Shown in pieces: positions 37,451-48,579 of a stretch of 64,000 nucleotides of DNA (within the stretch, counting starts at the first letter, position 1; each line of letters starts with the position of its first letter). Position numbers and translations under genes: made by a program. The stretch is from Colletotrichum lupini (lineage: Eukaryota > Ascomycota > Sordariomycetes > Glomerellales > Glomerellaceae). The stretch spans positions 186,001 through 250,000 of the forward strand of contig NC_064681.1 in assembly GCF_023278565.1 (NCBI RefSeq), in the 5' to 3' direction. Below the pieces are notes generated by a model, which was not told the DNA's origin, made no database searches, and saw nothing but the letters and a program-made list of their open reading frames with translations.

Positions 37451-38989
37451 TAACTAAGTAGCGCAAACGTATTAATTACTAACCGTTTCCTTAATTTTTA
37501 TGACGCGCAAAAGGACCGCCCTTATTTATAAAGGGACCGCTTTTATATATAAAAGGGCCGCCCTAGCTATTATCCTAGGGGTCGTTACGGAAGAAATAAT
37601 CTCCCTACTATTAGCGAATTTATAAATAATTAGCTACGAATATAGAGCGTAGGCGGGGCGACTATATACTAATTAAAATGTTATTAGAGCGGCGCACTTT
37701 GTTATAGATAGTACGAAGTAGCGTAATTATAGCGTCGTTACGGGACGAAGACGTAGTGCGGGAGGAGCTCGTAGCTACTTTATCGTCGTTATTATTAATA
37801 ACGGGGGTCGAGCGGGCCTCTTTATTAGTACGCTTAAGCGCCCTTTACGTATTACTAGCGGCGATTTGGTAAGTTTACTAAAGCTATAAAATAATATTAG
37901 CGACCTGAGTAGTAGCGATAATAAAGTAATAACGGAGCGATAAACTTCTAAATTATAGACGTCGCTATTAGAGGCGAGTGCAGTATTCTAAAAGGTTCGT
38001 ATTATAAATTCCGCGGACTTAGGGACCTAAGACGCTATTAATATAATACTTAGAAGAAATAATAGAATAGTAATAGTACTAAGCGCTTATTATATTTTTA
38101 TAAAAATAGTTCTGCGCAGTATATTTAATATAACGCACGCTAAATCTTAAAGAAGTATTAAATAAAGGAGCGAACTAGGGGCTATAAATTACTAACCTAG
38201 CTAATTATAATACTCGGCTTTTAGATTAAGCGCCTTGCGCATAACGTAGGCGGGGTAGGGGAGCGGGCGTACCTAGCCGACCCCGATCTTCTTAGTATTC
38301 GCCTTTTTCTTCTTTTTAATAGGAGTCTATAATAGTTAGTATAAGCGGCGCATAAGTAGTAATATACGTACGAGGTTAGGGCGAGTAAAGGGGATATTAG
38401 GCTTTTTAAATAGACCGCTATTGCGGCCGCTACTAGGCGCACTTATAGTATTAACGACCGTTCCGTTATTAATAATAACGACGCTACGATTAGGGGCTAT
38501 AATTATACTAAAACGAGTTAGTAATAACTACGGAACGACTCTAAAAGAGACTTACTTAGGCGCGGGGAGTATATAAGAATAGGGATCTAGGAGATATTTA
38601 TTAGCCGTAATATCTACGTAACGAGGGAGTAGTACAGACGCTAATAAAAATAAGAGATTATATATAAAAAGGATAATTACGGATAAAAAAAAAAAGAGAA
38701 AAGGAATTCGAAATTATAATAGCTTAGAAAGGGGTTAATATTAGCGAATAAAAGTGGGGCGACGACTGCCTAGGTACCGGCGGTCGTAAGGATGGCCTAT
38801 AGGTAGGAGCGACTTAGGTATAGAATTATAGGGCTATTATCCGGAGTAAGGGGTTTATACTTAGGCCGACGGGCGCCGCTTATACCTACCCTCGTACCGT
38901 ATATTTAAGGACTTTTTAAGTAAAGGATTAACGTAGCGTATACGAACCGTAAGCGGGCTTTAGGACGAAGCCTAGGGAAGGGAGCACCT
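37451..38989 (+). other. Extra 1.5-kb segment between Gypsy chromodomain and 3' LTR
   Basis: Longer than the usual spacer after pol. It begins with about three imperfect roughly 22-bp tandem repeats (37505-37572) built on A(A)GGGACCGC followed by a TTTATA run. The rest is RIP-mutated with no recognisable domain; the 73-codon minus frame at 38221-38442 is probably chance. Ends in a purine-rich tract (about 38971-38986) that fits a polypurine tract. It may hold a lost additional ORF or a regulatory 3' region. Confidence 0.5.
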
Positions 38990-39199
38990 TATTAGGCCTC
39001 GCCGGTTAGGCCTCGTTAGTTAAGGGATAGCTTAGGGGGGTATAAAGAGGGGGACTAAGTAATAAAGGAGCAGCTTAGGTATATATAGAGCGCTAGTAGT
39101 ATACCTCGAGGGAAGGGCAGATTTTAGTAATTCCTCTTTTAGACCCTAATAGCAGTTGGCCTCTGTGAGCTTTTTCCCTGTGTCGTACACCTATTGACA
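38990..39199 (+). repeat. 3' LTR of the Gypsy element
   Basis: 210-bp partner of 25037-25246. The first roughly 95 bases carry most of the RIP changes on this side, and the outer end (to TTGACA) is nearly pristine. Confidence 0.92.
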
Positions 39200-39778
39200 C
39201 CAAACGTCGAGCAAGCCAGCCATGGTCTTGTGAATGGCATAGTAGGGAACGTTGCCGTTGCTAAGAGTGTGGTTTTCAACAGCGGTGATGTCAGACTCGG
39301 GAAAGCCAGAAAGGTAGCCGGTAGTAAAGACAGCTTTGCTGTTGTTGGCTTGACACTTCTTGAGTTCGGCAGCAAAGTAAGTAGCCCTACTCTTGCATTC
39401 GGCGTCGCGGAGCTGGGCGTAGCAAAATGCCCATGCATTCAGAAAGTGGCCTTGGACGTGAGTTCTAAATGGGAAATCCGGGGCATCCCATCCGCCGTTG
39501 GTCGCCGCGTTGTTGGTTGACAGTCCATGGTTCTTGCGGAAGTTGTACAGCAAGCGCTCAACGTCGACCGCTTTAAGGTACGTCAGAGTGCGAGCCTGGT
39601 TGTCGAAGAAGCGTCCACTGCTCAACGTGACCTGGCTCATGTCGAAGGCCCAAGCCGAGACACCCTTCTCTTGGCTGACAGGAGGCACGGCCTGTGCGGT
39701 CACGTCCCAGACGGACGATCCCACAACTATCGCTAGGCACGCTAGGCCTCGCAGGCTTTCTGTCGTAAACCACATCAT
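39200..39778 (-). pseudogene. GH127-type (DUF1680) glycoside hydrolase, 5' part of a transposon-split gene
   Basis: N-terminal 193 residues of the gene continued at 23769-25036. The open frame begins upstream with TTG; I chose the ATG at 39778. A signal peptide of about 30 residues (hydrophobic core LACLAIVVG) is followed by the family start, F-x-M-S-Q-V-T-L-S-S-G-R-F, and a GGWDAPDFPFRTHVQGHFL block typical of DUF1680. At the Gypsy border the frame reads two codons of LTR and stops with TAG at 39193-39191. Counting one copy of the target site, the two halves are in the same frame and would give about 613 residues, the usual family length. The coding sequence is free of RIP. Confidence 0.85.
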
Positions 39779-42700
39779 CTCAACGATTTGGGCCAAGGCT
39801 CGGCACGAAGGTTTGGTATTGAGAATTCAACGAACGACTCAAGCTCTGAAAGCCGACAACTCTTTGCCGATGTGAGGCAGCACCCAGGTTGCTACGAATG
39901 TTTTATAGTTGTCACTAACATCAAATCAGCCCGCCGCCCTAACGCTTCCCCATGGGGAACAACAGCGGCCTTACACGACGCAAACCTCGTGATACTGATA
40001 CTCCACTATTAACTCGTTCAACGACTGGTGCGCATGGTCGATTGCGGAGGTGAGGTTACACTCATGAACTGATGGTATGTTAATTGTAGGCTTGTGCAGG
40101 CTTGCCCCTGGTTCGCCTTCCCCGCACGATAGAGTGGATGCTGGCAATAAGTCGATTGGTGCGGTACTTCCAAGCTTTCCTTGAACTTGAGGATTTGCCA
40201 AGGAATATTCTCCGTCAATTGTTTTCATTGGATGTGACCGTTAGTGGTCAGCCTAGAGGCGGGCCGAAAACGGGGAATGGCGCATTAATGTTCTGTTGTA
40301 ACTACATCCTACCTTAGGCGCTGGAATCACAAAGTGTAGCGCAGTTCATCTTGAGGGTGCATCGTATAAACTGCTAGCCTAAAGGAGATCTGCCCATCCC
40401 ATCACATTGCTGTGATTCACGGCTAGTCAGTCTAGTCGCGGTGCCGACACAGCCGATTTAGTGATATGATGGATGCTTCAGGTGGACGATAATTGGGACG
40501 CATGATCTTGGTATTCAACACCAAGTTCCATTAGACATTTTACGTCAAGACTACTCGACTCAGTGTAGTGTGCAATGCAACTTCGTCCTCATAACCCCGC
40601 GACTCGATACGAGCCCGATGGTATTGATGGTAATGGAACCATTTGTGGCTGAGTTCCTACTCATTTACTTGACCGCATCATTAAGTGGCACTTTCTGCTA
40701 AGGAAAGTACGCTTACACTTTCAAAGTTGTGTCTCGCTACATATTGATGACCAGAGGGTCGTTCCAGAAGCTGCTTTTCTCATTTCCCAAGGCCGACATA
40801 GATGACCCCTGTAGCCACCAAAGCAGTGCGGGTGCTCGACAATGTCTTTGACTCTGTGACCTTGCCGGGGGTCGTATCAAACTCTATTGCCAGGTTGCAT
40901 GTAAAAAATGATTAGAAAGTGATGGTATCACTGGGTAGGGGTTCTTTCGGACTGACAAGGCGGCTGCATAGAACATATACCATCGCTGGCATCCACAAGC
41001 AAGTGTTCAAGTAAGAGGCGTACGTCGTGCAATGTTCCTTCTAATATTCATTCACAATGAAGACCAAAAAGCTTCCCTAATCAGGCATTCAATGTCCAGA
41101 GAAAGAATTCGTACAACGGTCAGCCTGTGGATAAGTCCTGTTGAGTGCGTAGCGACTCATCTTCCGTGAATACAGCTGGCAAGATCAAGCCCCGATAGAC
41201 AGGTTGTGCTCGCAACGGCTCCATGCATTAGCGATCAGGAAACCCGAGAAAAGACTTGGTCAAGGCAAGGTCGATTCCGACCTTGATATGCCTCCAGGTA
41301 AGACGTCAATGAAGTGACTGCAATGTAGGACGATACTCGTCGCTCGCTATCGCAACGCTCCTGCGTATCCTTCCTGTCTTTTTGGCTGCGCTCCCTCTTC
41401 TTTCTCTTCATAAAAGATGTCCGTAGGCTCACAGAACACGATACTCTGGCGAACAGTCTCCACTCCTTGTGGTATTGATGAAATATCTGATCGAGAATGA
41501 TTTCCAACCTTGAGCCACCACTCATTCCCCCTTCAGAATTTCAACCCTTGGACAATGTGAGGCTCGCTGCTATGTCGTGATCGACTCCAGGCGGCGGCAC
41601 ACCGGAAGTGGGCTCCGTTTGCGATTCTCCATCCAACCAAGTCAAGCTCCTCAGGGCCCATCGATTTGTCCCCGTAGGTCGGCGACTCCTCCTTGCTGTC
41701 ACGACAACTTCGCCTCGGGCTTGACTCATATACATTACTATTAGGTACCCTAATTGGTAAGCAATTGTCATTTCGTTCACCCGCAGTTCCATCACGCGTG
41801 CAAGAAGGGCTGGAAATAGTAGCATAACTGTTACATTGATAAACTAAGTCTCAAGAAATGATAAGTAATTTCCGAAAAGAAAACAACAAAAACAAGGAGG
41901 ATAGCTTTGTACTGATTACAATTCCCAAAGATAACTAATATTTTATTTCACATACTTTAGGAATATTCTACTCAAAGGGCATTTGAATTACTAAGTAAAC
42001 AGAATACTGTTACAATTATCTTGGATAATCTTTTGGGAATGCTTGAAAGCCTTAAAGCAATTGTAGTAGTGAATAAATGCATTATTACAAGGTACCCAGC
42101 TACCTCTGTATTGACTCCATATGCTTTTATGTTACTCCCTTTGTTAATAAAATGTTTTGAGCATATACCTTCAACTCAATTTAGCTTTCATTTTGTAAAA
42201 GCCTTTTACTATTTCCGGATCGCTGGTTGCCGCTGCTCCTAATAGATATGATAGCAAACCAGGTGTAGATTAGTGATTCCTCTTCGTATTAACCTATTTC
42301 AGTAACATATAAAGTCAGTGGATTTCAGTTGACTTTGTAAAAACTATTCTTGCCCTGCGACAGGGTCCACGATGCGTTTGGTCAGTAACTCTGTCAAGTT
42401 TACTACTAAAACCCTGACAGAATCTTACTTGACTATACCAAGAAAACATGCTCCCTGCTTCGAATGGGGGTTCCAACTTATTGTGCCATCTTATCTGTCG
42501 TTATCATTCTCACTCCAGTGTGATTGGATTGCAGGAGTCCCAAATGACTTCTAGTCTTATCATAAAACTATCAAAGCCAAAGAAAGTTTGATAGATCGAT
42601 ACTATGCAATCATAATTGTACTTCTGGACTGAGCACGCGAATAGTCTCTTGAGAACTTGTTCGCCCTGTGTTTTGAGTCCTCCCACGATAAAAGAGGATG

Positions 42701-43035
42701 ACCAGCTCATAGCGCCCAAGACAGCATACTCCACCGCCCCCTCCCGAACCGAGCCGAGCCGAAGACCCGGCCCGGTGGAAACCATTCCCCGACTATCTCA
42801 TGGGGCCGGGTCGAGATGTGTGGGGCCGGCGCTTCCTCAATTGAAGTCATGGAGTGATCTGATCTACACACAGTCACCAAATCAAAATACTACAAAACCG
42901 CATGAACAAGTCGTTACAATTGCATACTTCCGCCGCCTTAGTGTATTGGATTACATACAACTTCAACACCCGCACGACAGACTGAAAGCCATAGCAACCC
43001 ACTGTATAACTCGAACCATACCTCCGAAAACTGAA
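39779..43035. other. 3.3 kb unique DNA including an AT-rich island
   Basis: Contains the presumed promoter of the GH127 gene (left) and of the dioxygenase gene (right). Short frames at 40102-40317, 41235-41525 and 41541-41825 have no recognisable content. Between about 41825 and 42330 the DNA becomes clearly AT-rich, yet keeps many CpA and TpG steps, so it is not RIP-type. It could be an old element or other foreign DNA. A GC-rich stretch at 42725-42840 lies close to the dioxygenase start. Confidence 0.4.
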
Positions 43036-44254
43036 ATGGCAACGGTAACACAGACCATTGATCGAGTGGAAGCGAAGAGAACCTTTGCTGCTCAGTTCGA
43101 AAGCAAAGATCTTGTCACATTTGACGCTGGCAAGCACTATGGGGACTGGCGCGATGAGTTCCACCGAAACGGCTGCGTAATCATCAAGGACGTTATCAGT
43201 AAGGAGCGTGCCCAATATTACTGCGACAAGCAAATCGAATGGTTGAAGAGATTTGAACTTGGCTTCGACGAGAGTGACCCTACTACATGGACTGCGGATC
43301 ACCTTCCAGTCAGTTTCAAGGGAGGGTAAGTTGAAGAACCTGCTTTCCCGAAGAAAGATGACCGGGACTGATATCCCTTACTTCCGTAGTATGTATTCCG
43401 CGTACGGTGCTTCTCATGAGCAGATGGCATGGGAGGCTCGTATGGAGCCAAGTGTCATCGATGTCTTTGAGAAGCTTTGGGAAACCAACGAACTCATCAC
43501 GTCATTTGATGGCATGAACATTTGTCACGTAACAGGGATAGTAATCGCACCTCACAAAGTGCCCGTCACGTGCTGAATCACGTGTCTATCTCAGATATCG
43601 TGTATATAGACCTTTTCCTTTTGTCTATTTCCACTTTGATAGTTAAGCCACTTTTACCACACTCCGTATGCCCATTGCTGCGTGCCATAACTCGTGACAA
43701 CATTTCTCTACCGAACCGTAAGGACATTACGTGGAGTCCCTGGCCGCATTGCGACCAGAATCCTGAGAGGAAAGGGTTAGTTACATCTTGACACAGTCGT
43801 CTGAAACTTTACACTAATGCTTCGTAGCATGCAAGCTGTTCAGGGTCTCTTGAACTTCGCGCCCAACGGCCCAGATGATGGTGGCCTGGTTCTGATGCGT
43901 GGCTCAGCCAAGGTTTTCGATGAATTCTTCGCCCACAAGCGTGAATCCGCCGACCATGAAGACGCCCCGCCTCCAGAAATAAAGTTCATGGACCTCTTCC
44001 TCTTTAGCGAGAAGGATGTTGCATGGTTTGAAAGTAAGGGATGCGAGCTCTTCAAGGTGAATATGGAGCCTGGCGATTTCGTTCTGTGGGATTCGCGGAC
44101 TATGCACTACGCCCGATTTCCCGAAGGCGATCAAATTAGACACGTGCAGTACATCTGTATGACACCACGGAAATTTGCGACGGATGAGGCTTTAGCAGCA
44201 AAGAAATATTGCTTCGAGAATTGGTTTGGCACGACACACTGGCCGCACTGGTAG
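43036..44254 (+). CDS. Phytanoyl-CoA dioxygenase (PhyH) family protein with an insert in exon 2
   Basis: Fe(II)/2-oxoglutarate-dependent oxygenase. Exons: 43036-43325, 43390-43523 plus 43706-43775 (one exon interrupted by a 175-bp TIR insert), and 43828-44254. Introns have GTAAGT/GTTAGT donors, and CTAAT precedes the last acceptor. Without the insert and one 7-bp repeat the product is about 306 residues, normal for the family. The metal facial triad is visible: His156 and Asp158 in WPHCDQ, and His258 in DSRTMHYAR. With the insert present, exon 2 reads into it and stops at 43576. No splice pair that I can find removes the insert exactly; the only in-frame option is a weak donor at 43524 with an acceptor at 43642, which would keep extra residues. 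The gene is therefore probably broken or makes an altered protein. Fungal relatives hydroxylate secondary metabolites. Confidence 0.8.
43524..43698. mobile_element. 175-bp MITE-like insert with TIRs and 7-bp target duplication
   Basis: Flanked by the direct repeat AACATTT (43517-43523 and 43699-43705). It starts GTCACG and ends CGTGAC, a perfect 6-bp inverted repeat. CACG/CGTG-containing motifs recur inside both ends (GTCACGTG, ATCACGTG near the left, GCGTGCC near the right), like subterminal transposase-binding repeats. It encodes nothing. A 7-bp duplication is unusual (hAT usually gives 8 bp, Tc1 gives TA), so the superfamily is open. Confidence 0.7.
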
Positions 44255-45975
44255 GTTTTATAACTCCCATCACCGCCTGCGCATCTGCTGACCAGTATCA
44301 GCAATATTCGCCCATCACAGGATCCTCCTAAGAGAAACGGCGAGGTCTGTCCCAAGCACCGGAAAGAGCCATTTGAGAAACCTAAGATCACAGATAAGCT
44401 CCTGCAATTGGCTGGGGTTAAGGACTACTAGTCATCACAAATAGAATCTGAGATTTGGTATTGCGAGATATTCAGACACTCAGTGCACGCATCAGTATGC
44501 AGCAATAGAGCTCACTATCTCCTATCAAGGTACCTGAGGTCCAAGGCCATGGACAAGTGGAAGAGAAATGTACTCCAGCAACCGTATCGTCTTAACCTAT
44601 ACTTCTACGTTTTGGAGCGACGGGAATCTGGTTGAACTCGTAATGCCAGGAGTGCAGTATTCAGAGTTCGACACCGATAGCTGTGTGCAAATTACGCAAC
44701 ATAGGTACTTCGTAAGGAGTAGGTTCGTGAAGTGCTTCAGATTACCTTACTATTAAGAATTTGAGTCGATTTCCGAGTCGGCACTCTCGATAAGGGCTCC
44801 TGATACCAAAGGCGTCGTGTTGGGTTTCTAGGCTGGCGCTATAGGTGAAGACGATGCTGGGCTTCCCAACGCTTTAAGTTTATTAGTCTGGACGCTATGT
44901 GCGGTGGCTTGCGTCCAGAGCGTCCCATGACACGTCCTGCGCAATTCACCTTCAAGCTTGCCGCAGCCTATTTTGCCCTGAGATTTAAGAGGGCTAGAAG
45001 TGCATCGAGGCACGGTTTTGGTCCAGCCAAGGGCAACGTAAGCAGCGAGACCGGCTCGAAAATAGCCAACATCAGTAGCCCTAGTTGACCAAAACTGCGT
45101 GGTTGGCATGTTGGATACAGTGAAAGGGATCAAAACGCGGCCAACTCGGCTTGGGCCCGACACATAGTTCCCACACACGGAAAAATGGCGGAAAATTATA
45201 TTCCACCAGTTGAAACTCATATTCCATCATGAGTCGGGCGCTAGAGATGTGAACGTGTCGAAACCTCGCAAGCCCGCGTAAAACCCCACCTCCGAACCCC
45301 AGGGCCGCCATTTCCCCACGGGCAATAAGCCGGAGAAGTCATGCTTCGGTGAGAACCCCGCGATACCGAAGTCAACAATTTTTGACCTCTGAACAACGCG
45401 ATACCATGGGCATCTAACTAGATAACTTGATACTATGTCTCCCTGAGGTTAGTCTGAAAGCATTTTAGGGGTGATTTAAAACTGTCACGAGCACTTGTCG
45501 GCCCTACTCAAAGTCGTAAAGCACAATTTGAGCCGTAGAGCTAGTGTCCGAACCCCTGCTCTGTTAACAGAACCGCTAGCGTTGTGAGAATCGAAGGGAG
45601 TTTGATACCAGTGTGGAAGCACCCCGCATTCTGTGTACGACTCATGGAACCCACTGTGATGCAGTCTTTGTCCAGTCTGCCAGGACCCACGGACTTGGGC
45701 TGTATGGAGGGTGCGCCAAAGCTTGCCTAGCTCGCCCAACGGACGCCTCGACGATCCATGCCGGGAGTTGGCCGAAACCGCAGAGTCGGTAGCGGGAATT
45801 AGCACAAGGCTACTTGAAGCGCTCTATCAGATATTCGAGTATTTGAGGAAATCACACCCTCTTCCTCGAGCTTGCGAGTAGGTCTACGCCGCGGCGACAC
45901 ATCATACACTCCCGAAACTTCCACACAGCAGCACTGACGAAGACTCTCAAGCGAGCCCGCAACTCGCTAATAACA
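44255..45975. other. 1.7 kb intergenic DNA
   Basis: Lies between the dioxygenase gene and the Dal5-like transporter. Frames at 44568-44756, 44828-45220 (minus) and 45485-45805 (minus) overlap opposite-strand frames and carry no recognisable domain. Holds the transporter promoter. Confidence 0.4.
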
Positions 45976-47739
45976 ATGGTCGACACAATCCCAGACATCG
46001 CGGATACCAAGTCGCGAAAGAGCGATGTTGAGCATGTCGAGCAAGATCTTCAGAAGCCACAGCTTCTGCGTGAAGACGGCCAGCAAGAGTTCCCAGAGAT
46101 CTACCTTGAAGCGCTGGCACGGTACCCAAATGACGAATCAATTGACCAAGCCGATGAGAAGCGTCTTCTCCGCAAACTGGACATGAGAATATTGCCACTT
46201 CTCGGAATCTGCTACTTTTTCTACTACGTCGACAAGACCACACTGTATGGCCTCTCTTCCATAGACCCGGCATCCCGGACTCTCTGCAGCCTTTAATAGC
46301 TAATCAAACCATAGATCTTACGCAGCGATTTTCGGGTTAAAGGACGGCCTCAACCTGAAAGGCGAGGAATATTCTTGGCTATCAAGTTGCTTCTATTTCG
46401 GCTGGCTTATCTGGGCCATCCCATCCAACCTGATTATGCAGCGCTGTCGTCCAGCTTGGTATCTCTCTTTCAATATTTTCATGTGGGGCGCCCTTCTTAT
46501 GGCTCAGGCCGCAGCCAAGAACTTCGGCGGCCTTCTTGCCCTTCGCGTACTGTCTGGTGCCTTTGAGGCCATCGCAGATCCTGCTTTTATGTTGATCACA
46601 TCCATGTACTACACACGATCTGAGCAGCCCTCTCGTATCTCAGCGTGGTATGCTTGGAATGGAATTGGTGTTGCTGGTGGTGGTCTCATTGGTGAGTTTG
46701 GACAATTCTACAGTACCGATGTTCCCCAACGATATCCCGCTGACAATCTTATTCTAGGATACGGTATTGGACATATCAAAGGCGCCCTAGAGTCGTGGCG
46801 CTACGAGTTCCTTGTCGTGGGTGCTTTTTGTGCATTTTGGGCAATTATCCTCGCTCTCTGCCTCCCCAACTCTCCACGAACCATCTGGGGCTTCAGCCAT
46901 GAAGAGAAGCTTATCATGATCGCCCGCATGCGTCGCAATCAAACAGGCATCGAGCAACGCCGTATCAACTGGGGTCAAATCAAGGAAGCTTATATGGACT
47001 ACAAGACTTGGCTTTTCACCTTGTTAGGCTTTGTTTCCAACGTCCCCAACGGTGGCATCTCCAACTTCTCCACACTTGTCATCAAGGGTCTTGGCTTTGG
47101 GACGCTTGAGACGGCGCTGCTTGGCATCCCGCAAGGCGCTCTGGTGGTTATCTGGATTGGTCTTGGTGCCTTGGCAAATAGGTATATGCCGGCCAACAGT
47201 CGTACACTGGTTTGTGCACTTTTTATGTTGCCAACCATTGGTGGTGCCTTGGGGTTCCTTCTTGCACCAGCCAATGCCTACATCGGTCGTCTCATTTGCT
47301 TGTAAGGTGTTTTCCCTCATACACTATCACGAGATGGATACTGACTGTCACAAGCTATCTTACTGGTTCATACCAAGCGTCCTTCGTCATCTCTCTTTCG
47401 CTAATCACATCGAACACTGGTGGCCAATCAAAGAAAATGATTGTCTCTGGCATGATTTGGTTTGGCGCTTGCATCGGCAATATCGCAAGCCCGTTCTTTT
47501 ACAAAACGAACCAGGCTCCCTCGTATCATCTCGGTATTGGGTCACTCTTGGTCGCAAATTGCATTGAGCTTGCTCTCTTCTTTGTCTTCCGGTATGCCTT
47601 CATCTGGGAGAACAAGCGCAAAGAGAAGCAAAGAGACGCATTGCGTGCAAATGACAATTATACCGCCGACGAGCTCAACGCCACAGCGTTTACAGACATG
47701 ACCGACAAGGAGAATCCCAACTTTGTGTATGTGTACTAG
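45976..47739 (+). CDS. MFS transporter, anion:cation symporter (Dal5/TNA1-like) family
   Basis: Plasma-membrane H+-coupled uptake carrier for small organic anions or vitamins (allantoate, nicotinate, pantothenate and similar). Exons: 45976-46244, 46315-47301 and 47355-47739. The 70-bp and 53-bp introns have GTATGG and GTAAGG donors. The product is about 546 residues with about 12 membrane helices. Family marks are the cytosolic acidic N-terminus, then LRKLDMRILPLL, a first helix ending YYVDKTTLSYA (formed across intron 1, which supports the splice), the LRVLSGAFEA motif in helix 4 and the central loop SHEEKLIMIARMRRNQTG. The C-terminal helix is followed by a polar tail. The substrate cannot be read from sequence. 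It may serve the same pathway as the neighbouring NmrA-like and dioxygenase genes (inference). Confidence 0.9.
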
Positions 47740-48579
47740 TAGGGCGGTGCCAGTCCCGTTGTTTTGTTGGTGCGGGAAAGCAGATGGTAGATATTCTAGT
47801 AGCGGAAAATCAAGGCCAATGTTGAGATTTGTGTAGTCACATGTTCGATTACTGAGTTAAGCTCGTTGACGGCCCGTTCCGTACGTTAACGGATTTAAAA
47901 TGATGTCAAAAAGAATCCGCCCCGGCGCACGATTATAAATCAGAAGGCCAATGTATTGCTTTCAAATTAAATTTCAGAACTCAAAACTGTCCGGCCGGCC
48001 AAGTTGGGTGTCAAATTGCCGAACTACTGACTTTCGCAAAGGCAGGACGCCTCAGCTTTTAGAGATCATGGTTCAAGCCGCTTATGTCAGCGGTTCGTCG
48101 ATAGTTAGGATCCGTGAGGACCTACTTTCAGACGGAAACTCTTGTCCAAAGCGGTAACGTTTACCGCTGTCTAATTGCAAGACCAGACGGAGTGTTTTTC
48201 GGCTGAAGCATATGTGGATTTCAGCCAAGAGTATCGTCTAATGGAGCTCCTATCTAGAAGCAGATCTGTTAAGGGGTATTGAAAGCTTCAATATCTGGTC
48301 CTACTGACACATGTTTCCCGGTCCTGCCAAGCCTTTTCAAGCTCAGACAATGCTCTCGGCCGCTAGGCCTGTGCAAGGCCCGAACGGCACTTATTGACTG
48401 CCGGCTCACCATACTTACCAACATCATCCAGACTGTAAGGCAGTATATAAACCCTCTTGGTAATCTCTGAATCACGGACTTATCGTCAACTTCGTCACGA
48501 ACTCATCTCTACCATCACAAGTGCATCATCTTACTTACTTTGTATCACGAAGTCTCATTGACAACTAAATTCCCCCACA
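47740..48579. other. Intergenic region with the NmrA-like gene promoter
   Basis: 840 bp between two plus-strand genes. Contains a TATA box (48444-48451) and a CT/CA-rich leader before the ATG at 48580. No RNA gene or repeat seen. Confidence 0.45.
48444..48451 (+). promoter_or_regulatory. TATA box of the NmrA-like gene
   Basis: TATATAAA, 136 bp upstream of the ATG at 48580. Confidence 0.55.

Larger units (their letters stand above)
25037..39199 (+). mobile_element. Gypsy (chromovirus-type) LTR retrotransposon inserted in the GH127 gene, itself hosting a nested Copia
   Basis: Total span 14,163 bp, of which 28026-34822 is a nested Copia and one duplicated 5-bp site. Identical-length 210-bp LTRs at 25037-25246 and 38990-39199 are flanked by a perfect target duplication CCAAA (25032-25036 and 39200-39204). 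The least damaged LTR end reads TTGACA. Order on the plus strand: gag zinc-knuckle remnant (about 26562-26606), aspartic protease DSG (26882-26890), reverse transcriptase YLDD (27876-27887), then after the nested element RNase H, integrase (about 36050-36800) and a chromodomain (about 37200-37340). That order identifies Ty3/Gypsy with chromodomain. A purine-rich tract precedes the right LTR. All frames are destroyed by RIP. Confidence 0.92.

Noticed and set aside
25247..38989. Short frames within the Gypsy and nested Copia (for example 29950-30180 and 38221-38442)
   Set aside because: They lie in RIP-mutated repeats, match no element frame and are chance gaps between stop codons.
43524..43698. 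Reading the 175-bp insert in the dioxygenase gene as a normal intron
   Set aside because: It starts with GT but ends GAC, not AG. No donor/acceptor pair restores the exact conserved reading across the border.
45947..46273. 108-codon minus frame over the start of the Dal5-like gene
   Set aside because: It is antisense to a well-supported transporter exon.
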